This document shows positions 9,401 through 17,359 of a stretch of DNA of 64,000 bases, one piece after another. Within the stretch, counting starts at the first letter, position 1. Each line of letters starts with the position of its first letter. The stretch covers positions 62,001 through 126,000 of the forward strand of contig NZ_QEPT01000004.1 in the NCBI RefSeq assembly GCF_003252755.1, written 5' to 3'. The notes under the pieces are model-generated. The model was not told where the DNA came from. It searched no databases and saw only the letters and a list, made by a program, of their open reading frames with translations. This DNA comes from Haemophilus parainfluenzae (GTDB lineage Bacteria > Pseudomonadota > Gammaproteobacteria > Enterobacterales > Pasteurellaceae). The position numbers and the translations under genes are program-made.

Positions 9401-12400
9401 TTACCTGCAGCATTAACATTAGTCACATTAATTGTTTTATTTAAATTAAATGTTACATTATCGTCTGTTGCATTTTTGGTAATTTGAATATTGCCATCGG
9501 TGTTATTCAAATCAACTGTTTCACCTGGTGCAACATTACTACTATTGGAACCATTAGCAGTTAAATTCCAGCCTTTATTAGCTACTTTTTCCACATCTTT
9601 TAATTGTGAAACATTCACAGCATCTTTGTCATCGGTACCTGCTTCAACACCAGTGATTTTTTGGTTGCCTGCATTAATGCCTGATTTAGTTACACTTGGC
9701 CCACCGTTAACAGTTAAACCATCATTATTGATAGTCGTATCGCCTGCTTTGACGCTAGTAACGTTAAGCACTTTGTTTAACTTAACTTGAACACCATTAG
9801 GCTTCGCTTCAGTCGTAATATTATCATCACCTGTAATTTCAACTTCATCGCCCAATTTTTTCACATTTGATTTTCTGCTATCACCAGTGAATGTTAAACC
9901 TTTTGTAGTAACCGTTGTATTTGCATCTACACCTTGTTTAATCTCATCTTTTGTTTTTTGAGATAAATCAAGATGATAGTTAGTTACAGAAGCATCTCCA
10001 ACATTTTGGGCACCTTTATTTTCTACAGTTAACGCATCGGTTGTCGTTACATTTGCAGAGGTATCTACACTATCTACTTTATAAATAGTTTGCCCATTTG
10101 CACCGGTTTCTGGCGTAACAGTTGTATTTTTACCCGCCTTAACTTCTGTTTTAGCTGCATTTAACTGAGAAACATTGACTGCATCACTTGGATCTGTTCC
10201 ATTTGCTACATTGGTGATTTTCTTATCACCGGCATTAACCCCTGCATCTTTATCGATTGAAATAGGACCAACATCAACATGGTCAAAACTTACCTTATTA
10301 CTTGTTGCAATAGTAAATTCCTTACCATTTTGAGAAATAGATATATTTTTACCATCAATAAATTTAACAGTATTGCCAGCCTTAACTGCTTCTTTAGTAT
10401 TGTCATTTGCAACAACATTCCAATAAGTATTGTTGATTGCATCTGCAACAGAAGTTGCTGTCACTGGAGCATCCCCGTTAGCTGGTGTATTAACTTGTCC
10501 ATCGTTACCAGCAGAAATCGTGGTTGTATTCACATCCACTTTGAAGGTTTTGACGCCATTCACATCTCGGCTACTTGCGGTCGTATTTTTGCCATTTTCA
10601 ATATCAACTAAGCCTTTAATCACATTTTTGCCATCAGGGTTAATATTATCTAGGCTTTGATTTGCGGCATTATCAATTTTATTTTTCGTTGCAGTATCAA
10701 TTTTTACTTCAATGCCATTTGCTTTAGCTTCTGTTTGCAAACCATTTGTACCAGTAATATTTAAACTTTGGGTAGCTAGATTCACTGAGCCAGTACCAGA
10801 ATTGCCTGCAGTATTTAAGTTAATCGCATTAATTGCTGTATTTACTGCATCACCCGTAACAACTTTATTATCGCCGGCAACAACCGTATTAGATTTATTT
10901 AATCTAAATACAATATTATCTGTATCTGCAGCACTCGTGATATCTGCACCATCACCTTTGATAGCGAGTGAATCACCTAATTTTTTCGTAGTACTTCCAG
11001 TATTACCAGTAAATGTAATTGGTTTATTACGTACACTATTAATTGCATCTACAACATCACCAGCATTTGCAATCGCATTTCTATTTGGAGTAGACGCATT
11101 ACTTTGTGCATCAGAAGAAATTGTCGTCGTATTTACATTAAACGTCACATCCGTTCCATTTGCTGTTTTCGTTACAACCGCGGTTGTTTGTGTGCCATTT
11201 TTAAAATTAACTACATTATTATTGTTAATTCTCGCTTTAGAGGCATTATTTTCTAATACATTAAAACCACTGTTATTTAATACGGTGTAAAGTTGTGAAC
11301 CATTGATTGCATCCGTTGAAGTAGCAGAAATACGACCTGCTGCTACATTGTGGATTTGACGCTCTTCTCCAGCCTTACCGACAGAAACAGCTCCCCCCAT
11401 CGTAGATGAGCTTGCCGCAAATCTAATCGTTGTATCTGCACCAGCAGCATCTTTAAATGTTGCACTTGAAGATGTTGCATCAAATGCATTTGCTCCTGCT
11501 TGAGAATGAGAACCTAAAGCAACAGAATGTTCTACAGCAGCATTAGACTGTTCCCCTATTGCAATAGAATGTCCACCTGATGCATTTGAACTTAAACCAA
11601 ATGCCATAGAGGAATCGCCACTAGCACTACTTGCCCCCCCCATCGCAATAGTATTGTCTCTGCTACCAATAGCATTAGTACCAAAAGCTAATGCGTTTAT
11701 CCCCGAAGCATTAGCATTAGTACCTAAAGCTATTGAGTTTACTGCTGAGGTTTTAGCATTCCACCCTAATGAAATAGTATTAGGTTGGCTGGCTTGTGAA
11801 TTTAAGCCCATAGCAATACCGCGATCAGCTGTTGAACTTGCATTAGGTCCAATCGCAATCGCATCTGTTGCACTCGCCCCATCATTATTGCGGTTTTCTA
11901 CCACGCTAGAATTCACAGAAAAATAACGAATTTTTTCTAATGAACTGAGAACTCCATACAATTGAGAACCATTAATTGCATCAGTAGAATTTGAAGATAT
12001 GTCACCTGGCGCAACGTTAATTAACTGACGCTCAAAGCCTTTTGCACCAAAAGAAACAACATCACCGGCATCAACAGTTGAACCACCAGCCCAAGTATAA
12101 GTTTCACCTAAAATAGTACGGGTCGCATAGGCTCTTCCTACTTCGTCAGTAACCGAAGCTGTACCGATGGCAACGGAATTGAGCTTATTCGCTTTAGCTC
12201 CTACACCAAACGCAACTGAACCAAATGCATTAGCTTTTGATTTAGTCCCTAAAGCAGTAGATAAATCAGCATCAGCTACAGCTTGAGCACCAATTGCAAC
12301 TGAGGCCTCTCCAGATACGGTGTTAGGATACACCCCACTTGGAAAGCTATCTCCCGTCATCTTATTATAAATATCACGGAGAGCTTTATTTTTTAAAGTA

Positions 12401-13047
12401 TATTCACCCGTTTTATTTCCATTCTTATCATAATCAATAAATTTATCTGTACCCGTATAATTTTTACTACCCGCACGATCAAGATCATCTCCACCAATTG
12501 CAATTGAAGAGTTACCATCTGAACGAGTATTTCCCCCTATTGCAATAGATTGGTCACCTTTTGCCCAAGCACCATTAATTATGTTACTACGGTTTTCCCC
12601 ACCACCTGCACCAATTGCAATTGATTGATTCACGGCTTCAGATTGAGTACCAACCTGAGCATTTCCTCCAATAATCACATTATAACCACCGGAAGTAGAA
12701 CCTTTTGCGCCAGCCCAGTTCCCAAGCACAATACCTGCTTGATAAGGGTTTTTAGCTGAATTACCCATGGTAATTGAGTTAGCAGCAGTTGCTGTAGAAT
12801 TAGCGTCAGCTATAGCAATAGAGGTAGCGTTAACATTTGAATCAGGAATGCCTCCCTGAGCAAATTTAGCTTGTACTTGGGAAGCGCCCCCCATCATACA
12901 CATGGTCAAAATAGATAATTTAAAAAGGTTTACCACGTTTGACTTTTTCACTTCTGAGCTGAGTTTTCCTCTATTCCTTGCGAGTTCAGAAACCACTACA
13001 AAAGATTGAGTCACATTATTCCAAATAATTTTAAAAACTTTGTTCAT
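6412..13047 (-). CDS. Giant trimeric autotransporter adhesin (YadA/Hia/Hsf type)
   Basis: Outer-membrane adhesin of 2211 residues, made as a homotrimer that inserts its own beta-barrel. The N-terminus is an extended signal peptide region (MNKVFKIIWNN...VVVSELARNRGK) with cleavage after ASQVQA near residue 60. Two YadA-like head blocks with repeated IAIG/VALG/A-x-G units lie at about residues 75-330 and 385-560, each ending in a neck (INGSQLY). A long stalk follows, built of repeated DAVNGSQLY or DAVNVSQL necks and beta-prism modules. The C-terminus is the YadA anchor, ending VGVAVGAGYHW. Residues ~1107-1328 and ~1446-1667 are near-identical copies. Binding partner unknown. No uptake signal occurs inside the gene. 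The start is supported by a GGTGA six bases upstream and a promoter at 13121-13148. Confidence 0.95.
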   Translation of the reverse strand: MNKVFKIIWNNVTQSFVVVSELARNRGKLSSEVKKSNVVNLFKLSILTMCMMGGASQVQAKFAQGGIPDSNVNATSIAIADANSTATAANSITMGNSAKNPYQAGIVLGNWAGAKGSTSGGYNVIIGGNAQVGTQSEAVNQSIAIGAGGGENRSNIINGAWAKGDQSIAIGGNTRSDGNSSIAIGGDDLDRAGSKNYTGTDKFIDYDKNGNKTGEYTLKNKALRDIYNKMTGDSFPSGVYPNTVSGEASVAIGAQAVADADLSTALGTKSKANAFGSVAFGVGAKANKLNSVAIGTASVTDEVGRAYATRTILGETYTWAGGSTVDAGDVVSFGAKGFERQLINVAPGDISSNSTDAINGSQLYGVLSSLEKIRYFSVNSSVVENRNNDGASATDAIAIGPNASSTADRGIAMGLNSQASQPNTISLGWNAKTSAVNSIALGTNANASGINALAFGTNAIGSRDNTIAMGGASSASGDSSMAFGLSSNASGGHSIAIGEQSNAAVEHSVALGSHSQAGANAFDATSSSATFKDAAGADTTIRFAASSSTMGGAVSVGKAGEERQIHNVAAGRISATSTDAINGSQLYTVLNNSGFNVLENNASKARINNNNVVNFKNGTQTTAVVTKTANGTDVTFNVNTTTISSDAQSNASTPNRNAIANAGDVVDAINSVRNKPITFTGNTGSTTKKLGDSLAIKGDGADITSAADTDNIVFRLNKSNTVVAGDNKVVTGDAVNTAINAINLNTAGNSGTGSVNLATQSLNITGTNGLQTEAKANGIEVKIDTATKNKIDNAANQSLDNINPDGKNVIKGLVDIENGKNTTASSRDVNGVKTFKVDVNTTTISAGNDGQVNTPANGDAPVTATSVADAINNTYWNVVANDNTKEAVKAGNTVKFIDGKNISISQNGKEFTIATSNKVSFDHVDVGPISIDKDAGVNAGDKKITNVANGTDPSDAVNVSQLNAAKTEVKAGKNTTVTPETGANGQTIYKVDSVDTSANVTTTDALTVENKGAQNVGDASVTNYHLDLSQKTKDEIKQGVDANTTVTTKGLTFTGDSRKSNVKKLGDEVEITGDDNITTEAKPNGVQVKLNKVLNVTSVKAGDTTINNDGLTVNGGPSVTKSGINAGNQKITGVEAGTDDKDAVNVSQLKDVEKVANKGWNLTANGSNSSNVAPGETVDLNNTDGNIQITKNATDDNVTFNLNKTINVTNVNAAGNVTVGDTVLKTDGLTITGGPSVTKSGIDAADKKINNVKAGDVNADSKDAVNGSQLYQTINDLTTKGFGLTAQDGKSVKKPLGETVEVVGKDDNISTEVDEGKVKIALSKDINVNSVTAGNTKIDTNGLKAGDVTVTNAPITVNGAPVNNVNEAINKTAKQAFSPLTFAGDTGTNVTRKLGETVNLVGGVTDAAKLSDGNIGVVADGTDKLDIKLAKDIKVDSVKAGDTIINNDGLTVNGGPSVTKSGINAGNQKITGVEEGTDDKDAVNVSQLKDVEKVANKGWNLTANGSNSSNVAPGETVDLNNTDGNIQITKNATDDNVTFNLNKTINVTNVNAAGNVTVGDTVLKTDGLTITGGPSVTKSGIDAADKKINNVKAGDVNADSKDAVNGSQLYQTINDLTTKGFGLTAQDGKSVKKPLGETVEVVGKDDNISTEVDEGKVKIALSKDINVDSVTTGDTKIDKDGLKAGDVSVTKAPITVNGNAVNNINDAINQTAKQAFSPLTFAGDTGNNVERKLSETVNLVGGVTDTAKLSDGNIGVVADGTDKLAIKLAKDIKVDSVKAGDTVMNNDGVKVGDNVALNKDGLKAGDVAVTTDGINAGDKKVTNVQDGVVDANSKDAVNGSQLYKAVATTNLTPNTTGKIDAPADGYKLVNATTVANAINNSGWNVTVNKDGGEAEGEQVQKVSPGNTVTYIAGQNIKIKQAGMNFTISTTKDLKAENVTAKTVNTTTINLGEGDNSTPITVVSGKDAAPNLEGKTPNRMNFGGETIATLSDGLKFGANVGDVYGAKLNSQINVKGADSNTNWSEFDGGDNVMTNIDKSGNVRVAIKKNLKVESVTANKFTAGDTVIDSNGVTIKNGPSMTKNGIDAGNKQITNVAPGRIAADSTDAVNGSQLHEVKADVNNKINHLNGQVNKLGKRVNAGTASALAASQLPQAYIPGKSMVSVAAGNYQGQNAVALGMSRISDNGKIIIRLAGTSDTQGKVGVAVGAGYHW
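8047..8710 (-). repeat. Tandem internal repeat of the adhesin, copy B
   Basis: This 664-base segment matches 9064-9727 at a constant offset of 1017 bases with one difference seen by eye (T at 8624 against G at 9641, changing Ala to Glu). Similarity continues, but weakly diverged, to about 7690. The unit is 339 codons, so a gain or loss keeps the frame. Confidence 0.9.
9064..9727 (-). repeat. Tandem internal repeat of the adhesin, copy A
   Basis: Partner of 8047-8710. It encodes the same run of neck and stalk modules (GWNLTANGSNSSNVAPGE to GLTAQDGKSVKKPLGE). Outside this stretch the flanks (8697-9063 against 7680-8046) are related but clearly diverged, so the near identity is local and suggests recent duplication or gene conversion. 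Confidence 0.9.
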
Positions 13048-13120
13048 AAAAAATCACCAAATAGAGTTAAAGGAGGAAATTGAATATATGTATAAATTTT
13101 CAACAAAAATAAATATTCGT

Positions 13121-13148
13121 ATTATAAGGTAATTAAACTTAATAGCAA
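13121..13148 (-). promoter_or_regulatory. Promoter of the adhesin gene
   Basis: Read on the minus strand: -35 TTGCTA (13143-13148), a 16-base spacer and a perfect -10 TATAAT (13121-13126). The start would be near 13114, leaving a leader of about 67 bases. The leader includes UUUCCUCCUUUA, which resembles the 16S rRNA 3' end rather than a ribosome binding site. Confidence 0.65.
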
Positions 13149-13198
13149 GACATCGTTAGGTAATAATTAAACAAAAAATTCTCCCCCACATCAAAACA

Positions 13199-13214
13199 TA
13201 CCCCCTTAGAGGTA
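13199..13214 (+). promoter_or_regulatory. NarP/NarL-type 7-2-7 box
   Basis: TACCCCC-TT-AGAGGTA fits the inverted heptamer TACYYMT-N2-AKRRGTA at 13 of 14 positions; the right arm is perfect and the left arm misses only its last T. Spacing of two is the arrangement NarP recognises. H. influenzae has NarQ-NarP and no NarL, as I recall. The box lies upstream of the FNR site, as expected for nrfA control. Confidence 0.65.
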
Positions 13215-13229
13215 TTTTATTTGGAAATG

Positions 13230-13243
13230 TTGATCAACCTCAA
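13230..13243 (+). promoter_or_regulatory. FNR box upstream of nrfA
   Basis: TTGAT-CAAC-CTCAA matches the FNR consensus TTGAT-N4-ATCAA at nine of ten positions. It sits 147 bases before the nrfA start and 16 bases after the NarP-like box. The -10 element is uncertain: TACTAC at 13271 or TATCTT at 13284 are possible, so class I or class II placement cannot be decided. Confidence 0.65.
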
Positions 13244-13389
13244 ACTTTTGAAAAAAAACCTTAGAAAAACTACTACTTTTTGGTATCTTATGCTTGCGTT
13301 GAGCCATTTTTATGAGCGAATTCAAAAGCTTAATAGGAATTGTTCGCATTTTAAATTGTTTTTTATTCTTTCCTAATGGAGTGATTATC

Positions 13390-14913
13390 GTGAACGCATT
13401 GAGAAAAAGCCTCGTTTTGGCGACTTCTTTCGCAGCTTTAGGTGTATACAACTCAGCGATGGCTGAAATGGTATATAAGCCTGTTGACCAACCTGTGGAA
13501 GCACCAAACCCTAATTTAAAAATCGAAGCAGTGAATGAAAAATTTGCTGAGAAATATCCTAGCCAATTCAATTCGTGGAAAGCGACTGAAAAAGGTGACA
13601 AAATTATCTACGCCGACGAACAAGATCCTCGTTTAATCGTGTTATGGGGCGGCTATTCTTTTGCAAAAGAATATAACGCACCTCGTGGTCACGTTTATGC
13701 AGTAGAAGATGTACGTAATATTTTACGTACTGGTGCGCCCAAAAATGCAAATGATGGCCCACAACCAATGGCATGTTGGACTTGTAAAGGTCCAGACGTT
13801 CCTCGTTTAATTGCAGAATGGGGTGAAGATGGTTACTTTGGTGCCAAATGGGCTAAAGGTGGACCAGAAATTGTCAACTCGATCGGTTGTGCTGACTGTC
13901 ACGATACGACCTCTAAAGACTTTGCTGAAGGCAAACCTGCATTACGTATTGCTCGTCCACACGTTCTTCGTGCATTAGATCACTTAAATAATGCACTTCA
14001 AGCAAAAGCAAAAGCTGAAGGTAAAGAACAAGCTAACTTAAGCTTTAACACAGCTGCTCGCACTGAAAAACGTGCTGAAATCTGTGCAAACTGTCACGTT
14101 GAATACTACTTCGCAGGCGACTTAAAACAAGTAACCTTCCCGTGGAACAACGGTCAAACTGTTGATGACATCGAAAAATACTACGATGATATCGGCTTCA
14201 GTGACTGGACTCACTCGCTTTCTAAAGCACCAATGTTAAAAGCGCAACACCCTGACTTTGAAATTTGGTCTTTAGGTATGCACGGTAAAAACGGCGTAAC
14301 TTGTATCGACTGTCACATGCCTAAAGTACAAGGTAAAGATGGTAAAGTTTACACCGACCACCAAATCCAAAACCCATTCGATGCATTTGATACCACATGT
14401 GCAAACTGTCACGATCAAAGCAAAGAAAAACTTAAAGACATCGTTGCTTCACGTAAAAAAGAAGTGAAAGATGTAATGGGTCGTTTAGAAGATCAAGTTG
14501 TTCGTGCTCACTTTGAAGCGAAAGCAGCATGGGATGCTGGTGCAACTAAAGAAGAAATGGAACCTGCTTTAATGGATATCCGTCACGCTCAATGGCGTTG
14601 GGACTACGCAGCAGCAAGCCACGGTGGTCACATGCACGCACCGGATGTAATGCTTCGCGTATTAGGTTCTGGTATCGACAAAGCAGCGGATGCACGTGCT
14701 AAACTTGCAGCAATCTTAACTAAACATGGCGTGAAAACTCCGGTTGAAGTACCAGATATTTCTACAGCTGATAAAGCATGGAAAGTAATGGGTATTGATA
14801 TCGAGAAAGAACGTAAAGCGAAAAAAGAATTCTTAGAAACTGTTGTACCTCAATGGGTAAAAGAAGCGAAAGCCAATGGCAAATTAGCTGAAGATACCGC
14901 AACAAAACAATAA
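13390..14913 (+). CDS. nrfA: Ammonia-forming cytochrome c nitrite reductase NrfA
   Basis: Periplasmic pentahaem enzyme that reduces nitrite to ammonia with six electrons. Five haem-binding motifs are visible: the catalytic CWTCK (lysine-ligated) and then CADCH, CANCH, CIDCH and CANCH. The open frame extends 26 codons upstream to an ATG at 13312, but a GTG at 13390 with GGAG eight bases before it gives a normal signal peptide ([20 protein letters not shown], cleaved after AMA), so I chose GTG. The mature enzyme is about the family length. First gene of nrfABCD; an inverted uptake-signal hairpin separates it from nrfB. FNR and NarP-like boxes lie upstream. Confidence 0.95.
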   Translation: MNALRKSLVLATSFAALGVYNSAMAEMVYKPVDQPVEAPNPNLKIEAVNEKFAEKYPSQFNSWKATEKGDKIIYADEQDPRLIVLWGGYSFAKEYNAPRGHVYAVEDVRNILRTGAPKNANDGPQPMACWTCKGPDVPRLIAEWGEDGYFGAKWAKGGPEIVNSIGCADCHDTTSKDFAEGKPALRIARPHVLRALDHLNNALQAKAKAEGKEQANLSFNTAARTEKRAEICANCHVEYYFAGDLKQVTFPWNNGQTVDDIEKYYDDIGFSDWTHSLSKAPMLKAQHPDFEIWSLGMHGKNGVTCIDCHMPKVQGKDGKVYTDHQIQNPFDAFDTTCANCHDQSKEKLKDIVASRKKEVKDVMGRLEDQVVRAHFEAKAAWDAGATKEEMEPALMDIRHAQWRWDYAAASHGGHMHAPDVMLRVLGSGIDKAADARAKLAAILTKHGVKTPVEVPDISTADKAWKVMGIDIEKERKAKKEFLETVVPQWVKEAKANGKLAEDTATKQ

Positions 14914-14920
14914 AAAAAGA

Positions 14921-14954
14921 ACCGCACTTTGTAACTAAAGTGTCGAAGTGCGGT
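14921..14954. terminator. Inverted uptake-signal pair between nrfA and nrfB
   Basis: ACCGCACTT (14921-14929) and AAGTGCGGT (14946-14954) form a nine-base perfect stem, extended by the flanking A/T, with a 16-base loop and TCATTTTT after it. It follows the nrfA stop by seven bases and precedes the nrfB start by 31. It can act as a partial terminator or as an mRNA 3'-end stabiliser, giving more nrfA than nrfBCD. Confidence 0.7.
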
Positions 14955-14985
14955 CATTTTTAACCATATATTTGAGGTAATCAGA

Positions 14986-15651
14986 ATGAATTTAACTTCT
15001 TTAATCAGCAAATCGGCTAAATCCCTTGCATTGCTTGCAATGCTTGCGGCAATGCCAATGGCTGCAAGTGCGGAAGAGATGGCAAAAACACCGGCCTCTC
15101 AAATCACTTATGAGCCACAATTGGATAACCAACGAGATCCAAACCAATATTGTGCGAAATGTCACAAATTTGACCAAGTTGATAAAAACCAAACTTTAGA
15201 TCAATCTGGTGGTGAATTACACTTTGGTAAATTCCACGGCACACACTTAAATCAAAAAAGCCCTAACACCGGTAAACCGATTAACTGTGTAAACTGTCAC
15301 GGTAATATTTCGGAAGATCACCGTCGTGGTGCAAAAGATGTGATGCGTTTTGATGGCGATATCTTTGGTGATAAAAAACCAATGTATACCGCGCAAGAAC
15401 AAAACCAAGTTTGTTTTGCTTGTCACCAACCTGCAAAACTTCGTGAAAAACTTTGGGCGCACGATGTTCACGCAATGAAATTGCCTTGTGCAAGCTGCCA
15501 CACATTACACCCGAAAGATGATGCGATGAAAGGTATTCAACCGAAAAATCGTGTGAAACTTTGTGTAGATTGCCACGGCGAACAACAAAAACGCAAAGCG
15601 GCAAAAGACGCACAATCACAAACGCAATCAACCGAACAAAAGGATAAATAA
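14986..15651 (+). CDS. nrfB: Pentahaem cytochrome c NrfB
   Basis: Small periplasmic electron carrier that passes electrons from the NrfCD quinol oxidase to NrfA. The 221-residue precursor has a signal peptide (cleavage after AASA near residue 28) and five CxxCH haem motifs: CAKCH, CVNCH, CFACH, CASCH and CVDCH, spread over residues ~55-195. The tail is lysine/glutamine-rich (KRKAAKDAQSQTQSTEQ) and not part of the family core. GAGG lies nine bases before the ATG. The stop codon overlaps the nrfC start by one base. Confidence 0.94.
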   Translation: MNLTSLISKSAKSLALLAMLAAMPMAASAEEMAKTPASQITYEPQLDNQRDPNQYCAKCHKFDQVDKNQTLDQSGGELHFGKFHGTHLNQKSPNTGKPINCVNCHGNISEDHRRGAKDVMRFDGDIFGDKKPMYTAQEQNQVCFACHQPAKLREKLWAHDVHAMKLPCASCHTLHPKDDAMKGIQPKNRVKLCVDCHGEQQKRKAAKDAQSQTQSTEQKDK

Positions 15652-16328
15652 TGACAGCTTGTTCACGCCGAAACTTTGTTTCCGGCATGGGGGCATTAAT
15701 CCTTATGACGGGGACATCAGTTACCTCTTTAGCGAAAGAGGAAAAGGCGGATAAACCGAAACGCTATGCAATGGTACACGACGAAACAGCTTGTATAGGC
15801 TGTACCGCTTGTATGGATGCTTGTCGTGAAACAAACCACGTTCCTGAAGGCGTTTCACGTTTGGAAATTCTCCGTAGTGAACCTTACGGCGAATTCCCAA
15901 ATCAAGAATACGAGTTTTTCCGTCAATCTTGCCAACACTGTACAAACGCCCCTTGCGTGGCAGTTTGTCCGACCGGTGCATCATTTATTGATCCTGAAAC
16001 AGGTATCGTAGATGTGCATAAAGATCTTTGTGTAGGTTGCCAATACTGTATTGCAGTTTGTCCTTACCGCGTACGTTTCATTCACCCAGTACACCGTACT
16101 GCGGATAAATGTAACTTCTGTCGCGATACAAACTTAGCAGCTGGCAAACAACCTGCTTGTGTAGAAGCTTGCCCAACCAAAGCATTAACCTTTGGTGATA
16201 TGAATGACCCAAGCAGTGCAGTTTCCCGCAAAGTGAAAGAAAAACCGGTTTATCGCACGAAAGTGGAATTAGGTACTCAACCAAATCTTTACCATATTCC
16301 ATTCCAACACGGGGAGCCAAGAAGATGA
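15651..16328 (+). CDS. nrfC: Nitrite reductase Fe-S subunit NrfC
   Basis: Ferredoxin-like subunit that connects the membrane quinol oxidase NrfD with the periplasmic cytochromes. The 225-residue protein has a twin-arginine signal (CSRRNFVSG) with a hydrophobic stretch and cleavage near residue 28, so it should be exported folded by Tat. Four cysteine clusters for [4Fe-4S] centres are visible: CIGCTACMDAC, CQHCTNAPCVAVC, CVGCQYCIAVC and CNFC...CVEAC. Translationally coupled to both neighbours: one base overlap with nrfB and four with nrfD. Confidence 0.95.
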   Translation: MTACSRRNFVSGMGALILMTGTSVTSLAKEEKADKPKRYAMVHDETACIGCTACMDACRETNHVPEGVSRLEILRSEPYGEFPNQEYEFFRQSCQHCTNAPCVAVCPTGASFIDPETGIVDVHKDLCVGCQYCIAVCPYRVRFIHPVHRTADKCNFCRDTNLAAGKQPACVEACPTKALTFGDMNDPSSAVSRKVKEKPVYRTKVELGTQPNLYHIPFQHGEPRR

Positions 16329-17290
16329 CATTAGATTATCCTGTTCCGTTTCACACACCTAATTTGGTGTGGGATTCAACAATCGCTATCTATTTATTCT
16401 TACTTGGTATTTCTTCCGGTGCGGTACAATTAGCGATTGCTTATAAACGTAGTCACAAATTAGAAAATCCTAGCAAAAACTGGATTATCCGAGCGGCCGC
16501 CGTTTTAGGTTCTGTGCCAACATTAATTGGTTTAACCCTGTTAATTTTCCACTTGGCACGTCCTTGGACATTCTGGAAATTGATGTTTAACTATCAATTC
16601 AACTCTGTAATGTCTATGGGGGTAATGTTATTCCAAGTTTATATGCTGTTCTTGGTATGTTGGTGTGCGGTTATCTTCAAAGAAGATATCATGGCGTTCA
16701 TTCAACGTTTTATGCCAAAACTTGGCTTCGTCGGTAAAATTATCAATGTATTAGAACGTTTAACTGGTCCTGTAGAAGTTATTCTCTTCATCTTAGCCGC
16801 TGTGCTAGGGGCTTATACTGGTTTCTTACTTTCAGCATTGATCAGTTACCCAATGTTGAATAACCCTGTTCTACCAGCGTTATTCCTGGCTTCTGGTACC
16901 TCTTCAGGTATCGCAGCAACCTTCTTATTTATCCTCATTGCAGGTAAATTAAAAGGTGATAGCCATGAATCACACTTCATTCATAAATTTGAAGTGCCAA
17001 TTATGGTGACTGAACTTGGTTTATTAATCTGTTTCTTTGTTGGTCTACACTTCGGTGGTGGTCAGAAAGTGGTTGCATTACACAATGCACTTTCCGGCTT
17101 CTGGGGTGCAGTGTTCTGGATTGGGGTATTCTTAATTGGTATCTTAATTCCTCTACTTGCGAACCTTGCAGTAAAAGACAACTTAAAATACAACAAGAAC
17201 TTTATTATCCTTGTGTCAATCTTCGACTTAATCGGGGTTCTCTGCTTACGTTACTTCATCTTGTATGCAGGACAACTTACCGTTGCGTAA
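16325..17290 (+). CDS. nrfD: Nitrite reductase membrane subunit NrfD (quinol oxidase)
   Basis: Integral membrane protein of 321 residues with eight or nine hydrophobic segments, of the NrfD/PsrC family. It oxidises menaquinol and hands electrons to NrfC. The start has the family segment YPVPFHTPNLVWDSTIAIYL, and the GISSGA turn near residue 32 is conserved. It overlaps nrfC by four bases (ATGA) and ends the nrfABCD unit with a strong terminator 20 bases later. The menaquinone genes at 24842-28625 supply its likely electron donor. Confidence 0.94.
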   Translation: MTLDYPVPFHTPNLVWDSTIAIYLFLLGISSGAVQLAIAYKRSHKLENPSKNWIIRAAAVLGSVPTLIGLTLLIFHLARPWTFWKLMFNYQFNSVMSMGVMLFQVYMLFLVCWCAVIFKEDIMAFIQRFMPKLGFVGKIINVLERLTGPVEVILFILAAVLGAYTGFLLSALISYPMLNNPVLPALFLASGTSSGIAATFLFILIAGKLKGDSHESHFIHKFEVPIMVTELGLLICFFVGLHFGGGQKVVALHNALSGFWGAVFWIGVFLIGILIPLLANLAVKDNLKYNKNFIILVSIFDLIGVLCLRYFILYAGQLTVA

Positions 17291-17310
17291 GGATAAACTT
17301 CTTATTTAAT

Positions 17311-17340
17311 CAAAAGGCGTATACAATACGCCTTTTGTTT
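17311..17340 (+). terminator. Terminator after nrfD
   Basis: AAAAGGCGTAT-ACA-ATACGCCTTTT, an eleven-base perfect stem with a three-base loop, followed by GTTTATTT. The A-run on the left allows function in both directions. Confidence 0.85.
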
Positions 17341-17359
17341 ATTTAAAAGACTAAAGTGC

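Larger units (their letters stand above)
13048..13389. other. Intergenic region between the adhesin gene and nrfA
   Basis: A 342-base divergent region with an A/T-rich left half. It holds the adhesin promoter (13121-13148), a NarP/NarL-like 7-2-7 box (13199-13214), an FNR-like box (13230-13243) and the nrfA ribosome binding site (GGAG at 13378-13381). A very short plus-strand frame (13088-13132, 14 codons) follows an AGGAGG at 13071-13076, with no evidence that it is expressed. Confidence 0.8.

Noticed and set aside
6677-11926. Many open frames on the plus strand across the adhesin gene, some 100-240 codons
   Set aside because: They repeat with the adhesin's own 1017-base period, have biased, low-complexity products (runs of TLSPSLLP type) and no starts with ribosome sites. 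They are shadows of the repetitive minus-strand gene.
13312-13389. 26-codon upstream extension of NrfA from an ATG
   Set aside because: A GTG with GGAG at proper spacing gives a normal signal peptide; the longer form would bury it.
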